Source: Spirodela intermedia
Lineage: Eukaryota; Streptophyta; Magnoliopsida; Alismatales; Araceae
DNA: 64,000 nucleotides
Reading direction: 5' to 3'
Assembly (NCBI GenBank): GCA_902729315.2
Contig: LR746274.1
Coordinates: forward strand, 1,887,037 to 1,951,036
Of the stretch, positions 22,301 through 37,781 are shown piece after piece. The notes under the pieces were generated by a model, which saw only the letters and a program-made list of their open reading frames with translations, was not told the DNA's origin and searched no databases. Both the position numbers and the translations under genes were made by a program. Every line of letters starts with the position of its first letter. Position 1 is the first letter of the stretch.

Positions 22301-25300
22301 ATCTTCGTTCTCAAGAAAAACATTAAAGATAGATCACTCAACTATCTCTTAACATCACTACATTCAACAATATTATATTTATTATATGCACAACAATAAT
22401 TTTTAATGTAATCAAGAAGTACAAATACAATATCATCTACATTGTAGTCATTGCAATTTAAATGAAAATAATGTTAAAAAATATTATAAGGTTTCTAATC
22501 ATTCACAAGTTTAAAAATGAAGTAATAATTTATATAATATTTGTTGATCAAGCATCTTCTAAAATTAGATTTATAGAAATGGGTGAACAACCTTCAAATC
22601 ATATTGAAATTTTTTAGGAGGTCAATATAAGTCAATATCATCAACTAATGACAATATTTTCAACACTTTTGACTTCATCTATAATTAATGAAATATAAGA
22701 CTTGTCATCATCTTCTTAAACCCAACATTTACTTATTTCGTAGTCTCTTTAAATCATATTCTTTCATTTTAAAATGTTTAGATAGTTGAGTGAGGTACAT
22801 TGATATATATTTGGATATCAATACATTTATTTATATATAACTGATGTGGAATGTAACCATTATCATACCCAACAACACATATTCTAGTTATTCTAATAAA
22901 TGATGTGAGGTTTAATCATTAACTAATTCTTAGAGATATCTTAGTTTTTTCTCAATTCAAATTTAATTTATTATCCATGAATGACATGATATTTGACTCA
23001 CATCTTGAGCTTCATTTTTGTATGATTTTCTGACTTAGGATCTATATCACAACAAATGATTAATAAAGGCAATAGAGTGAAAGATAAACATCAAATTTTA
23101 TTGAATGTTACTAGGGTTTTCCTTTTTTTGAATCACACATTCGACTATAGTATTGGATGGATTATGTATTTACAATCATGCTTGTGATCATAAGATTGTC
23201 ATCTCTTCTTCTCAATGATACAATTCTCATAAACTATTATGTTAGAATTATATTGATTATTGAAATATTAGTGTATTTAATTATTTTTCTTTTGTCTCCA
23301 CTCTAGTTCTAAATCAATTTAAATTTAATACCCATGCTAGACTTTGTATTTTCATTTGATATCCTCCATAGATTTAAAAGGCTACAAACTTAATGATATT
23401 TATGTTAAAAATATTTTTGATACACAAGATATCATTTATCACAAAGATTTGTTCCTTTTTCATTTACAAAGACTTATTCTTCAGACACTCCTTCATTTAA
23501 AATTCTTTCCACTTAATCACTTCCACTATTATTTTTATTGATGAGTTCATTTATGTATTAGTTAGCCATCATCTTATCTTAAAGATTTTCATTATAATAT
23601 CTTAACACATAAAACTTGATAGAAAAAAGCATGCATATCATTTATCTAATCCTATATTCTACACCTCACTATCATATCCCACTATTTTTTTTTTCATGAG
23701 TGTTTCTTATAATGATGAGCCTCAATTTTTTCATTAGATAGTTATCTTTCCTCACTAGTGAGAGAATGAACATTAAGTTACATGTTCTTGAGTCTAATAA
23801 ATTTAGTTAACCATATATTTACCAATGGAAAAACATTCTATTAGATGTCAATAGATTTATGAGATCAAATCATTTTGACAGCTCTATTGAATCTTATAGA
23901 TTTCAATTAATTGTCAAGAGATATAAATAAAGAGTAGATTTTTAAAAAAATATTTGCTCTAGTTTCAAAATCTATAACTATGAAACTCATGTTAGCTCTT
24001 GCACCTAAAAAAATTAGCAAATATGAATTGAGATAAAGTTACTTTTGGTATATTGCAATAAATGAGAGCTCCTTTGTCATGATAATTTTTTTCTAAAATT
24101 ACATGTCTATTCATAGATTTCAACATGTATACACATCTATTTCACTCTTAACTTTAGATTCACTTAGTGTAAATTTGATTATTTATTAATCACAAAGGTC
24201 CTTGGATCTTCACTTATGGTTCTATCGATGGCATTATGCTAGTTGAACTTCCACCTCCAATTATCAATATTTTAAAATATTTCTTACATATTCAATTTAA
24301 ACATTAAAATCTACTTTGAAATATTTTCATAATTAAAAGTTACACATTCTTCAACATATATCACTATTTCCTAACGTCATTATACCTTAAAGTTACTTGA
24401 AGACACTAGTTTTCTTGGGTTTTAAGCCTACAATTATTGTTATATACCCTTGACTACAACTTGTTGCCATGTCTAGAGGACTACTAGAAAATGTCTCATG
24501 ATATCATAAATTGATTGAAAAGCTATCATATTTAACTGTATAACATCACAATATCATTTTTATAATATAGATGTTAAGAAAATTTATGACTCAACCTCAT
24601 CATCTACATTTAATAGCTATGTGTCATTTACTTTGTTATATCAAGTGAACTTTTAGTCAAAGACTAATGTTCTCTACTTCATCCTCTTGGTAATTTTGGT
24701 ACTGTCAAATTGGACTATTTTTTTCTAATTCTCATAAATCCTGCACTAAGCTCAACATTGTTTTTGCTAACTCATTGATCTCATTTAAGGTAAAGAAATA
24801 ATAAGCATGCACTAAGTAATTTCCTTATGTTGAATCATGGACACTATTTCTACTCTAATAAAATTATTTAGTTACAAGAATTATTGTAAGTCTCTTACAT
24901 TAAGATGTATCTCCCAACTCTTTTATTGTGAAAACTAAAACACCATCCATATTGCTTCCAATCCAAACTTTCATTAGAGTACCAAATATATTGAGATTGT
25001 ATGTCCTTTTATTCAAGGTAAATTTGTTAAAGAATTTGTAAAACTTCTTCTCATCTGATCTCTACACCCACTGTTTAATATCTTCACCAAACCTCTCCTT
25101 ACTAGATGGAACCCAGAAAAATAAAAACGTGATTTTTCACTTTTTCCCCTTCCTCATAACATCCTAGATTGTGTCTATATTTTTAGCCATGTTGTTATCA
25201 ACAAATCACATTGGTCCATGCTGATTCACATGCGATTCCACGTGCCCCATGCTACTCGGGTCAGGACGTAAGCTAGTGATACTTTCGATTATTGTTGGAC

Positions 25301-25440
25301 TTTCACCATTGCTATTATTGATCCCAAAAAATAAACGGTAGATACGGTTAGTCCAATCCTCTCCACAGGTCAGAAGTGGGTAGAGTGGCCCATACTTGGT
25401 TTCACGGTGACCCGAATGGCTTGTAAAATTACTATTTTAA
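22301..25440. other. AT-rich decayed sequence, right part of the graveyard
   Basis: About 3 kb without a credible gene. A minus-strand stretch near 22425-22455 reads YNVDDIVFV, reminiscent of a reverse-transcriptase YVDD box, but its surroundings cannot be aligned, so I do not call an RT. Composition returns to normal at about 25200-25450. Confidence 0.5.
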
Positions 25441-25886
25441 AAAATATCATTTTTTATCTTAAAATCTCATTCTATTTCGCACATTTTTCATGAATATTTT
25501 TTTTTTCTAGGATATCGAGGAAGGGGGTCACCGGAATCAGAAGAAAAACACCGGACCCACCACCCCCAATAATACACAGGAGTGCGGCGCACGTTAAGAA
25601 CGTAGGTAGGCATAGAGCCGGCCACCGGCCTCTAGCTTTTGTCGTTTCACGTGTACGGTCAGATGCGCGCGTCCCATCTCTTTCCCGATATCCACCTGGA
25701 TGAAGCATAATACTTCCCACGAAACAGGCCAGGCAAGGCAGCTGAGCTTTAGCCGTGGCGAAACGTGTCAAATGCCCCCCGCCGCCTCCGCACGTGTGAT
25801 ACATCTCAGGAGGGAGAAGGGAGGAGGGAGGAGGGAGGAGGAAGAAGGAAGGTGGCGGTCGGAGGAAGGAAGGAAAGGATTACTGG
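25441..25886 (-). other. 3' flank of the RING gene
   Basis: Contains CCACCCCC and purine-rich GGAGGGAG runs (25809-25875) just downstream of the RING-gene stop codon, probably its 3' UTR. Overlapping ORFs on both strands are composition artefacts. Confidence 0.5.
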
Positions 25887-26810
25887 TCAGAAGATATCGA
25901 GGATCTCGAGGATGAAGCCGTTGCAGAGGGGGCAGTTGCCGCGGCTGACCCAGAGCTCGCGGGAGCAGAGGCGGCAGAAGGTGTGTCCGCAAGGTATGAA
26001 CGCGGCGCCCTTGTGCCTCACCATGCAGACACAGCACTTCACGTAGATCTTCCCGCCGCCATCGTCGCCACTGCCGGAATCCTCTTTTGCTTCTTCCGCT
26101 TCTTCCGCTTCTTCTGTATCTTCTTCTTCCTCGTCTTCGTCTGCCTCCAGCAACGCCGAGACTGCGACACCTGGTCCGTCCCCATGGCTGTCTGTCTGCT
26201 CGAGCAGCGCCATCAGGGACATCCTGATCGGCGGCGGCGAGGGGCCTCCGTTAGGGACCTCGGTGGCCGTCTCTGGCTCCTCGGAGGAAGGGAGGGAGGC
26301 CTCCGGCGGGTGGTTTCCCGATGGAGACTCCGCCGGTGAGATGTCGTCGGGATGGTTGTCGACGCCACGGCCGCCGCTGCCGGTCGACTGCCATATGTTG
26401 CTGGCTCGGCGGATCCTGAGGCGATCCTTGAAGGCTCTCCAATTGACCCTGTGGACGCTGTTACTGCTGCCAATGATGTAGTCTCTTGCGCCGCTGGATT
26501 CCTGCTCATCGCGGATAATGTCCAGCAGCGTCCTGCTGCCGGTGGGGATGTTGGCAGCGGAGGACGTTGCTCGCGTGATGCCGGCGGGCGAGGACTTGAC
26601 CTTCTCGAAGGTCAGAACAGTCCCCAGTGAGACGCTGGAGCTCCGGTAGGTACAGAGCGGCTGAAGGTCTTCTTCCTGACGGACGGTGAGGAGGTCCCGG
26701 AGATTGGAGGCAGCGACCGAAGAAGTGGGCGAGGAAACCTCGCAGGCGGCGGTGGAGGAGGACAACTGGTTCGAGAGCACTGTCTTCTGGCGCCTCTGCG
26801 GCTCTTCCAT
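25887..26810 (-). CDS. RING-HC finger protein, probable E3 ubiquitin ligase (307 aa, intronless)
   Basis: A single open frame from MEEPQRRQKTVLSNQL to a C-terminal C3HC4 RING. The zinc ligands are Cys259, Cys262, Cys274, His276, Cys279, Cys282, Cys293 and Cys296 (CCVCMVRHKGAAFIPCGHTF, CRLCSRELW, CPLCN), followed by a hydrophobic tail, GFILEILDIF. RING-HC proteins of this build recruit E2 enzymes and transfer ubiquitin; substrate and compartment are unknown. The middle holds a short conserved block, NWRAFKDRLRIRRAS, and RMSLMALLEQTD, then an acidic Glu-rich run encoded by a GAAGAAGCG repeat. No membrane segment or signal peptide is seen. Uninterrupted frame and GC-rich codons support a real gene. 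Upstream, 26811-27480 is likely its leader and promoter. Confidence 0.9.
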   Translation of the reverse strand: MEEPQRRQKTVLSNQLSSSTAACEVSSPTSSVAASNLRDLLTVRQEEDLQPLCTYRSSSVSLGTVLTFEKVKSSPAGITRATSSAANIPTGSRTLLDIIRDEQESSGARDYIIGSSNSVHRVNWRAFKDRLRIRRASNIWQSTGSGGRGVDNHPDDISPAESPSGNHPPEASLPSSEEPETATEVPNGGPSPPPIRMSLMALLEQTDSHGDGPGVAVSALLEADEDEEEEDTEEAEEAEEAKEDSGSGDDGGGKIYVKCCVCMVRHKGAAFIPCGHTFCRLCSRELWVSRGNCPLCNGFILEILDIF

Positions 26811-28363
26811 TCTCTGTGCCTCCCACTCACCGATGCCACTCCGGTGATAAATTAAACAAGATGTAGAACAAGAGGCAGCAAATCTTCGAGATCAATCACC
26901 AGAAGCGAGAAGACGCTCCCTCTTGAAGATGGACGAATAGTCAAAAGCACTAGGGAACACGTTCCCTCTGCTTTGCGCTCTTCCTTCAATTCGTCCACTG
27001 AGATCGACAGAGGACGACGAAATTGGAAAACGAGCCAGGAACAGACCGGAGCCCCGGATCTAGCAGTCGCAGGGAATCGCCGCCTGGTTAAAAAGTAAGA
27101 GAGAACAGCGATGGCGCAGACTCCGACGAGCAAGGCGGAGCGGCATCGGACGCAACCTCGCGGAGGCGACGGAGCGGCCTCCTCGCGGAGACCAGAAACC
27201 CTCTCAGGACGAAATCCAAGAGTCGGGAGCTCCCTCCATAAAGCCGAAAAGTCTGGCCGAGGAGAGAACAGCGAAGAGCTTCTCACCAGATCCGCGATTC
27301 CTCCTCCTCTCTCTCTTCTCCCCTCAACGGAGGGCGGGAGGTTACTCCGGCCACTCGGAGGCCGTTGGCGGTGTACGTCCCCTCCGCATTTCCTTCTTCG
27401 ACGGCGACGTCGGAGGAACCGGGCGGAGCGAGAGGAGGAGGAGGAGGCGCCGCCGTATTCTTCCCCGGCCACCGGCCAAAAGCGTGGTTTCTAAAACAGG
27501 CGCTGCACCGGTGGGGCCCTTACGACACCACCAGCCTAGAATTTACTGTTCCCACTCCATGCGCCAAGACCGGCTCTCTCGGTCCGAGCCTCGTAAGGAG
27601 TGAATGACACCAAAACGTGACCGGCGGTCTCCGGTCGATCCATTAAATGCGCGGGAAGCGTTCTATATGCTGTGCACGAGGGGGAACCGGATGTTGACGT
27701 GGATTCACTGACTGGTAGATGTGACATTTATATCACGGACTGGACATTGGGCCATACCTTTTACGTGGCATTCAAGACCCGACCTGCCAGGGTAGACGCT
27801 GATGTCACGATCCTCCGTGGCGGATGAGATCCAATCAGTGCCGCCAGACGGACTAGTCTCGTCCTAAAATAATACCGCTTTCTCTTTCGAACTCTCCAAA
27901 AGCCCCCGTATTTCTCAATATTACTCAAATGTCCTTCCACAGCACCGCACGACGAAAAGAGGAAGGTGGAAAACATATACAAAAAAATCCGCTAATTCAG
28001 GAATTTCGCTTGAATGAAATCCAAAAAAATTCAAAAAGAAAAAAAGAAGAACACGACGTTCCAAATTCATCAGAGGTTCACCGTGCAGCTCAAGAAATAC
28101 GGCACCGAGAAAGGGGAAGAAAAAATGGGATAATTAATAAAATCAATAAACTAAAAAAAAAAAAACAAAACAAAACTTTAGGAGTGGAACTTACGATCAT
28201 CCCCCCTCCCTCCCTCCATCTTCACTCCTCCCTCGAGCAATATACTCACATCATAGGAGCAACCTCTGCCTGGCTGGGTAACAACAACAACTCCTTCCCC
28301 CTGAGCCAACGCTTGAAGCCATGGCCTGCTTCGTTGCCGGACGAGCTCCTCCTCGCAGGCTCC
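26811..28363. promoter_or_regulatory. RING gene leader/promoter and 3' flank of the deubiquitinase gene
   Basis: 26811-27480 is GC-rich with overlapping open frames on both strands (206 codons minus, 127 codons plus). Neither resembles a known family, and the arrangement fits a GC-rich leader. 27500-28200 has CT runs and A runs without a gene. 28200-28363 is probably UBP 3' UTR. Confidence 0.5.
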
Positions 28364-31300
28364 TCAGAGCCTCTCATAGAAGAGGATGTAGGCTTCGCTC
28401 TGGAGAACCTCAGGTAGGGAGACTTCTCTCACTAGCCCGTCACTGGCGTAGAACCATGCGGGGCCGTGCTCGGGGGCCCTCTCCCCCTTCACGTAGGCCA
28501 CATAGTGCCCCCCCCGCATGCTCCCCTCGTGCTCCACAACCCCCACGAGGCGGTAGGAGCAGCCCTGTACATCCCTGGACCTGCAAGCCCCAGTGGGGAG
28601 GAATCGGAGAGGTCATCTTGTGAAGAGATATGAAAAAGGGAGAGGAGGGTGGGGTGGGGGTGAATGGCTTCAATCTCCAGACGCTTTTGGCTTGTGGAAG
28701 AATCCCCCAAAACAACGGTCAGGATTGTCTGATTTACTGTTATTCGTCATTTAATATGCCGAATTATACCATTATTTATTTACTTATTTGTGATTTATCA
28801 TGCACATATGATCCTTTAAAATCAAATTGACGCTATAATCCTTTGAGAAAGTGTTGACCAGGTTTGGAGCCGATCAAGTACGGGCTGTTTAAAGTGACTA
28901 AACAATGAGTGTTAGCCCACAGTTCCTGGAGACTTGAAGATTATGAAAGAAACGTTGCTCAAAGATACAGCCTTCTTAGCTAATTTCCTAATTACCTTCA
29001 TTTTTTTTAATAATAATCAATCAGGCGGCAAATATCTGATTCAAATTCCTAAAGACTAATAAAAAAGTAGACAAAGAGACAGATTTTCTAATTTATCTAT
29101 TTATTAAATATTTTTTATTGAATAACAATCAAGTATATGGCAAGCTACCCAGTCAATACCCAAGCCAAAAGAATAATAAAGTGATAGGAATTCAAAAAAA
29201 CTCCATTTTGCAAGGAGCATGGAAGCGCTGAAATAGAAAAGAATTAAAAAAAACCAGAAACAAGAGGGAATATGGAAAAAATAGGGCTCACCTGGAATTC
29301 ATGTATGGCCTGAGATCAAGCGTCTCCTGGAAGCTGACGTGCCCGTTCAATTTGCTCAGCCGGCCGCGGGCATCCTGACTGAAACGCTTCAGATGGATCG
29401 TTAAAACATGAGGGGTCTTTTCAATAAGAATTCTCTTAGTTGCATCCCTCTTAATCTTCGTGTGCCCACCATTTCCTGTTCTTTCCTCTGCTCCATCGTC
29501 CCCTCCCTGCAACCTACTCGATGCACTCAGACCCTCCACGAGCTCATCTTCATCATAGGAGCCAGCTTCGCCCGTACTAAAGTAATTCTCTTCATTGCTC
29601 GATCCTGCCTGGGGGATTCGTCTCCTGGGGGATGAACCGCATGATGAACAGCTATAGGCGGGTTCAGATTCTCCGCAATATTCATCAGCCACACCCTGAA
29701 CTCCATTATCGACACTGCCCAGAGAATCTCTCCCACCAAATCCTGATCCCTTCGATCCTCCTCTCCTTCTCTCCTTGCCCTGGCGTTGAAAGATCTTCGA
29801 GCAGTTCTCGCATCCCCAGGCTTGCTCGTCAGAGAGCAGCTCTGGAGTAGTAAAACAGGCCAAGCAGCGGTCAACCGAGACTGGGGCATTGGAATCGTCG
29901 ATCTCATCGTGGTTAGATTCACTGCTGTTTCCTCCCAACCAGGATGTGCCGAAATCTTCACAGTTGCTTGTTTCCTCTTTGGCATCCGGAGCAGATTCTT
30001 CTTGTTCATTGAAAAGATCACCGAAGCCATCAAAATCCGCTTCAGAAGACAATATCCCATCATTTGGGCCACCAGCGGCAGTCTGGCCGAGACCCATGTT
30101 GGCTAGATCCTGGGACTCCCTGGTAGATCCCAACGGCTCATAAGGTAGCAATATAACGCCAGGGTGCTGAGCCGGTGGGAATTCCAGGGACCCCGTTGGC
30201 TCCCTAGAACAGGCATCGCTCTGAAACTTTGAACCAGAATCTGTGATTTCTTCTTCGTTTTGAGGGCCATAAACAAAAGAACTAAAGCTTGTTTTGGAAA
30301 CTGGTTCCAGATAATCTGATATCTCCATTGGTTCGATGTAGTCCATCCACCACGAATCAAGATCAGGACCAATATCCTGTCCTTGTTCTGGCCCTGATTC
30401 TGGCGTTTGTTCTGGTTTCACACTGCACAAAGGAACATTGAACTCTGATACGGAGTTTGCACTCTCTACCACTGGTTCAACGTAGTCCGTCCACAGAGAA
30501 TCATCCCACAGATCAGGAGCAACAACCTGTCCTGGTTCTGACCGTGATTCTTGCTCTGGTTCTGGTTTCACACTGCACGAAGGAACACTGGACTCCGATA
30601 CAGAACTAGCACTCTCTACCATTTCCAACTTCGGCATTCCCATGGCGGGCTTCTTTTCGCGAATCCTCCGACCACTGCCTCTGGGCTCCTCTCTCGAAGA
30701 CAGATTTCCCCGCTTGGGCAGTGCAACTGGGGCAAGTCTAGGTGGTGGCTTCTTCACGGGAATGGGCAGAGACAGGTCCAAGAAAGGCTCAAAGACAACA
30801 GATGAATGTCCACACACGGTGCAACAGACGGTGCTAGATAGCTGGCCACCAAAGATGGCATCCACAAAGGTAGTAGACGGGCCCGAGATCGCTTGATCTT
30901 CTTCAGACTCGCTCCCTGTCTCATCACTCTTAGATTTCGCAGCTGATTTCCTGGCGTTTGAGTGTTCAGTGCAGAGGCCATCAAGCAGGTACCGGAGCAA
31001 TTCATGGCTGTCCTGTTGCTGGTAGCCCTTGAACTGAGGAGCCTTGGAGCACACGGACCCAAAGAGGTTATTGGGGGTTATGCGACTCTTATGGCTCGCA
31101 TCAGAGCCGTTGGAGGTTTCCACGAAGAGCTTCTTCAAGGCCATTGTGAGAGGACCCATGTCCTGGTCCAAGTTGAGGAAGTAGCTCCTCAACCTTTCCA
31201 TGGCAAGGAGATTCTGAGTAACCGAATTGAAGAAGCAAGTGTTTCCGAGGTTGGTCAGGCCTCTCACAGAGTACCCTCCCTTGCGCTCAGAAGGTAGAGA

Positions 31301-31903
31301 CGAGCCCCCATTCTCCATCCTCCTCTTCTCCACATCTTTGCCGAACCAGACCACATCAATGTCCGCCACCCGATTAGGCTCCCCGTTCTGCAAGGGGGTA
31401 ATCTCAATTGGGATCGAAGAGTTGCAAGCGAAGCACCAACCAATGGAGGCATTGTCGAGCCGCACGGCGACAGAATGCCTGTCCTGCTTTGAATGCCGGC
31501 GGGCATGGCCGTACGGCTCTGATTCGCCGGCGACTCCTCCCCCACAACCCAGATGATTACAGTCCAGGCATACCCATACGGTACCTGTCTCCGCCTTCAC
31601 CTCCGATTTAGATGCCCCTCTTCTCCTCTCCATATTTTTCCCCCTCGCCCTAACGACCTTCTTGCCTCCAGGTTCCTCTCTGCAATCCTCACATTTATCA
31701 TCGGCTCCCGAAGAAGAATGGATTCTCAACAGATTGCTCTTCACCGCTTCATCTTCCCTCTTGAAATGCTTGCAGGGTCCGGTCTCTTCCCCCTCTACTA
31801 CGGAATCCACCTGCTTGGCCATGGTGGACCTCGACGAGATGACCGGAACTCGGGGATTCGCTCGGCGCGTGCTCCGCCCCTTGGCCTTGGCCTTCTTGCC
31901 CAT
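28364..31903 (-). CDS. Ubiquitin carboxyl-terminal hydrolase, UBP1/UBP2 type (942 aa, 2 exons)
   Basis: Cysteine protease of the USP/C19 family that removes ubiquitin from proteins. Exon 1 is 31903-29292 and exon 2 is 28580-28364; the join is in phase (2,829 nt). Domains in order: a ZnF-UBP finger at about 44-163 ([39 protein letters not shown]), then the split catalytic domain. The Cys box is [18 protein letters not shown] with Cys223, followed by [21 protein letters not shown] long acidic insertion of about 400 residues follows, with an internal repeat (VESANSVSE / [25 protein letters not shown] / [14 protein letters not shown]). After [20 protein letters not shown] the His box in exon 2 has His896 in RGGHYVAYV and Asp918 in WFYASD. 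The layout equals Arabidopsis UBP1/UBP2. Intron 28581-29291 holds no gene. Confidence 0.95.
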
Positions 31904-34807
<2,904 letters not shown>

Positions 34808-35185
34808 TGTCCTTCCTCATTCACCAGAGAAAACAAAATAATTTGAATCTTCAGCAGAAGCTGAAGTCTTCGGATCCGATCAATCTTCTTCTTTCCCTCT
34901 CTGGGTTTTTTTTTCCCTCCATGGTTACCCGCCGGCGACTACTCCGCCGCCGATCTAATCAAGACCATTTTTTAGAAGTAAAGTTACGTACTTTATATCG
35001 TAAAGACAACTATTAATAGGGAAACATGACGATGCGACGATCACATGATTGCATTGGAGCGTTGACTCTTCAGATTGCTGGAATATTTCCTTTCTCGACG
35101 AACGCTCGACGAACGCTCGAGACCAACAGATGGAGACTAAGACATAGAATTTATTCGGTGGTGGCGGCGGTAGGGAGGGAGTGGA
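34808..35185. other. Intergenic between tail-to-tail PFA-DSP and GASA genes
   Basis: Probably the two 3' UTRs. A short duplicated CGACGAACGCT unit is at 35097-35118. No gene seen. Confidence 0.55.
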
Positions 35186-35404
35186 TCAGGGGCACTTGGG
35201 CTTGCCTTCTTGGGTCGTCCAATTGTTGTAGCAGGGGCACTCCTCCTTGTTGCCATAGGTCCCCGAGGGCACGCAGAGGCACTTCTGGCAGCACTTGTTG
35301 CAGAAGAAGAGGCACGGCTTCTGGTGCGACGTCTTCGAGCACCTCACCGCGCACCTCGGTGCACACTCTGCCACACACACCGTTCTCATCGTCAAATCTC
35401 TCTC

Positions 35405-35487
<83 letters not shown>

Positions 35488-35914
35488 TTCTCTCTCTATT
35501 TATCTATCTTTCCCAGGGTCTGGGAAGAAGCGGAGGAGACTGGGTGAGGGTAAGGGTGTACCTGATGCATTCAGAGAGCCCTCTCCGCCCGTCGGTTGAT
35601 AAGTTGGAGACCCGTTAACGTCGGCCTGCATGCAGGAAAAAGCAAAAGGAATAAGTATTCAGTAGAGTGTAGAGAGAGAGAGAGAACACAGGCGCAAGGC
35701 GTTGCGAAAAACCTATATCTGGGGAGATAATAATCATCGTCATCAGCAGAGTTGTGTACACTCCAAATATCGAGCCATAGATACAGATAGATACAAAGAT
35801 AGATAATAGAGAGAGAGAGCGAGAGAGAGAGAGAGAGACCTTGCAGGAGCTCAAAAGAAGCGCGATGGCAAGGAGGAAGAGGACCGAGGGGAGGCACCAG
35901 GAAGACGTCGCCAT
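35186..35914 (-). CDS. GASA/snakin-type cysteine-rich secreted peptide (116 aa, 3 exons)
   Basis: Gibberellin-regulated peptides of the cell wall, linked to growth, redox and antimicrobial defence. Exons 35914-35840, 35625-35562 and 35397-35186 give 351 nt in frame. Exon 1 is a signal peptide ([20 protein letters not shown]), exon 2 the variable part ([20 protein letters not shown]), exon 3 the GASA domain ([52 protein letters not shown]). The twelve canonical cysteines are present, and there is a thirteenth, Cys54, four residues before the first canonical one. The exon 3 acceptor chosen at 35397/35398 is the only one that keeps phase, but it follows a 75-bp GA run on the sense strand instead of a pyrimidine tract. 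The border of exon 3 is therefore the weakest part of the model. Confidence 0.88.
35409..35483. repeat. (CT)n microsatellite (GA on the GASA sense strand)
   Basis: About 37 perfect dinucleotide units, among the longest simple repeats in the window, at the 3' end of GASA intron 2. Confidence 0.95.
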
Positions 35915-35969
35915 CTTTCTCGCTCTACAGTTCTCTTCTTGCCTTCTGCTGCGACTCGCGAGGACCCCA

Positions 35970-35976
35970 TTTTATA
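35970..35976 (-). promoter_or_regulatory. TATA box of the GASA gene
   Basis: TATAAAA on the minus strand (TTTTATA on plus), 56 bp upstream of the start codon at 35914, implying a short leader. Confidence 0.6.
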
Positions 35977-37046
35977 GATGGAGTCGAGATTTGGTGATAT
36001 CCGACTTAGACTGGTCTCCAATCAATGCCGGGATTTCTTTCCAAATTAGGAAAAGCATCAGCCCTCGAATCTCATCCAGGAAGAAGGAGCTGGGAACCCT
36101 GCATTAACAGCCCGACCTCGTTTGGTCCGGCTACTGAGAAGCGATTCCACGGAATGTCCCAAGTCATCCAACCGTTCGAACCGGTCGACGGTCGATCGAA
36201 GCCTTCGAATTCTCTCTCATCGACCGTTTCTGATCGTTGGATCGAACCGAATTGTGGGCTGGTAGGACCTTCTCAAAGGGTTAGATTGGAATTTAGAATA
36301 TATAGAAATATGAATGTAATTATATTAAAGATATGCATTATCCAATATCTGGTAAAAGTATTCATAACTAATTTAATGAAGTGAAAACCTTAAATAAGCA
36401 TTGACTTCGGTTCTTAGCTTCTACAGGTTTAGGAAATATTGATTAAATATATATAGATGATTTATTGATGGATTTAACCCATAATCGGTTTGTGTTCCTA
36501 TATTTTCTTTATTTAGGAATCTCTGATTCTATAAACCTCATCTCTCTCTCTCTCCTAAAAAGGTGTGGGCCCGCGTTTAAGATAGCCTGGGCCGGGTCTT
36601 CTAATGGGCTTTTTATAGGCCTTCTAAGATGTTCTTTGTTAATAGTTGACATAAGTGGGCCCATTATATGGCCCAAATACTTCTTTCGTTGAGGAACAAA
36701 CACCATATGAATGGTCGGGATTAGTCCATTTAGAAAGCTAATTGGACCGGGCTGACCTCTCCACTTTCCAGCCCATTTCACACGCTCGCCGTAGAAGACA
36801 CGACTCATTAAGCCCAGCCCCCGGCCCATTAACACGTACGCATCACGTGCACCTCATACTAAATAAATGTCCAGTCCACGTGACCCTTGGTGGCCCGTGG
36901 CGTGTTGCGACTTCTCGGGCATATTCCAGCCCATCTTGTTCTGTATGATCTTTCTGACGCAAATATCCCACTTCCTTGCCGTGGACGTAACTCCAATGTA
37001 TTTATAATTTTATTTATTTATTCACTTTCCCTACCTGCTCGCACTC

Positions 37047-37097
<51 letters not shown>

Positions 37098-37781
37098 CAT
37101 CTAAACCATCTCTATCGTCGCCAAATCGAAGGACGACGAGACCCTCTCTGTTGGTAATGGGCCAACTGGGCTCAAAGGTAGTTGAAGCCCAATATTTTAT
37201 TTTTCAACATGGAAGGTTGACCTTTTTATCACCGACCAATTGGTCAACAGAGGCAGAACTCCATCGCATCGACAGCTGTGCTCGGGAGGCCATATTTAAG
37301 TATTTATTTATTTTATGGTAAAAAAAACCTTCAGGCCGAGTGCGATGCTATTTTTAGCGTACCCATAAGGAGGCGTATAAGTGTAATTAGTACGTAGATA
37401 GGGTTACGTAGCAAGGAACCAGAGTTTTAATTTTTCTATTATCGGAGAGAATGCGCACACGTGGGTAAGATTCCCCGCTGACTGCTAACTCGCAAGTTGA
37501 AACCCTCATTTTTTTTAATATTTTTTGTTAATACCTTCGAATTTACTTTATTGCCAAAGGGGGGTTATAAAATGAGGATGCAGATAAGGTTTGGGTATGA
37601 GAAAGAGGGTTAAATTATGTCAATTAATTTTTTTAAAAGGGAATTTATGCAAAAAAAAAGGCCTCAAAACTCACCGTCGCTTCTCCCCCCATTGAAGAAG
37701 CACGAGAGAAATATACAACTCCGCGCCTCTCCTTCGCCGCCGGAGGGACGACGGCGAACAGATACTAGCCGAACCCATCGT
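35977..37781. other. Intergenic, GASA upstream region and RIC 3' flank
   Basis: No gene found. GGCCCA/TGGGCC boxes at about 36565-36680 and 36770-36840, several CACGTG G-box cores at about 36845-36880, and a long (GA)n run at 37047-37090. 37320-37660 is AT-rich. Confidence 0.5.
37047..37090. repeat. (GA)n microsatellite
   Basis: Twenty-two GA units in intergenic DNA; explains the Arg/Glu-rich ORF that crosses it. Confidence 0.95.

Noticed and set aside
22425-22455. YNVDDIVFV on the minus strand as a reverse-transcriptase active site
   Set aside because: Only nine residues match and the flanks do not align to RT; too easy to meet by chance in AT-rich DNA.
26852-27494. Overlapping 206-codon minus and 127-codon plus ORFs upstream of the RING gene
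   Set aside because: Mutually antisense, Arg/Ser/Pro-rich GC composition artefacts with no recognisable domain; more likely leader DNA of the RING gene.
30962-31611. Plus-strand ORFs antisense to the deubiquitinase
   Set aside because: Shadows of the long GC-rich UBP exon.
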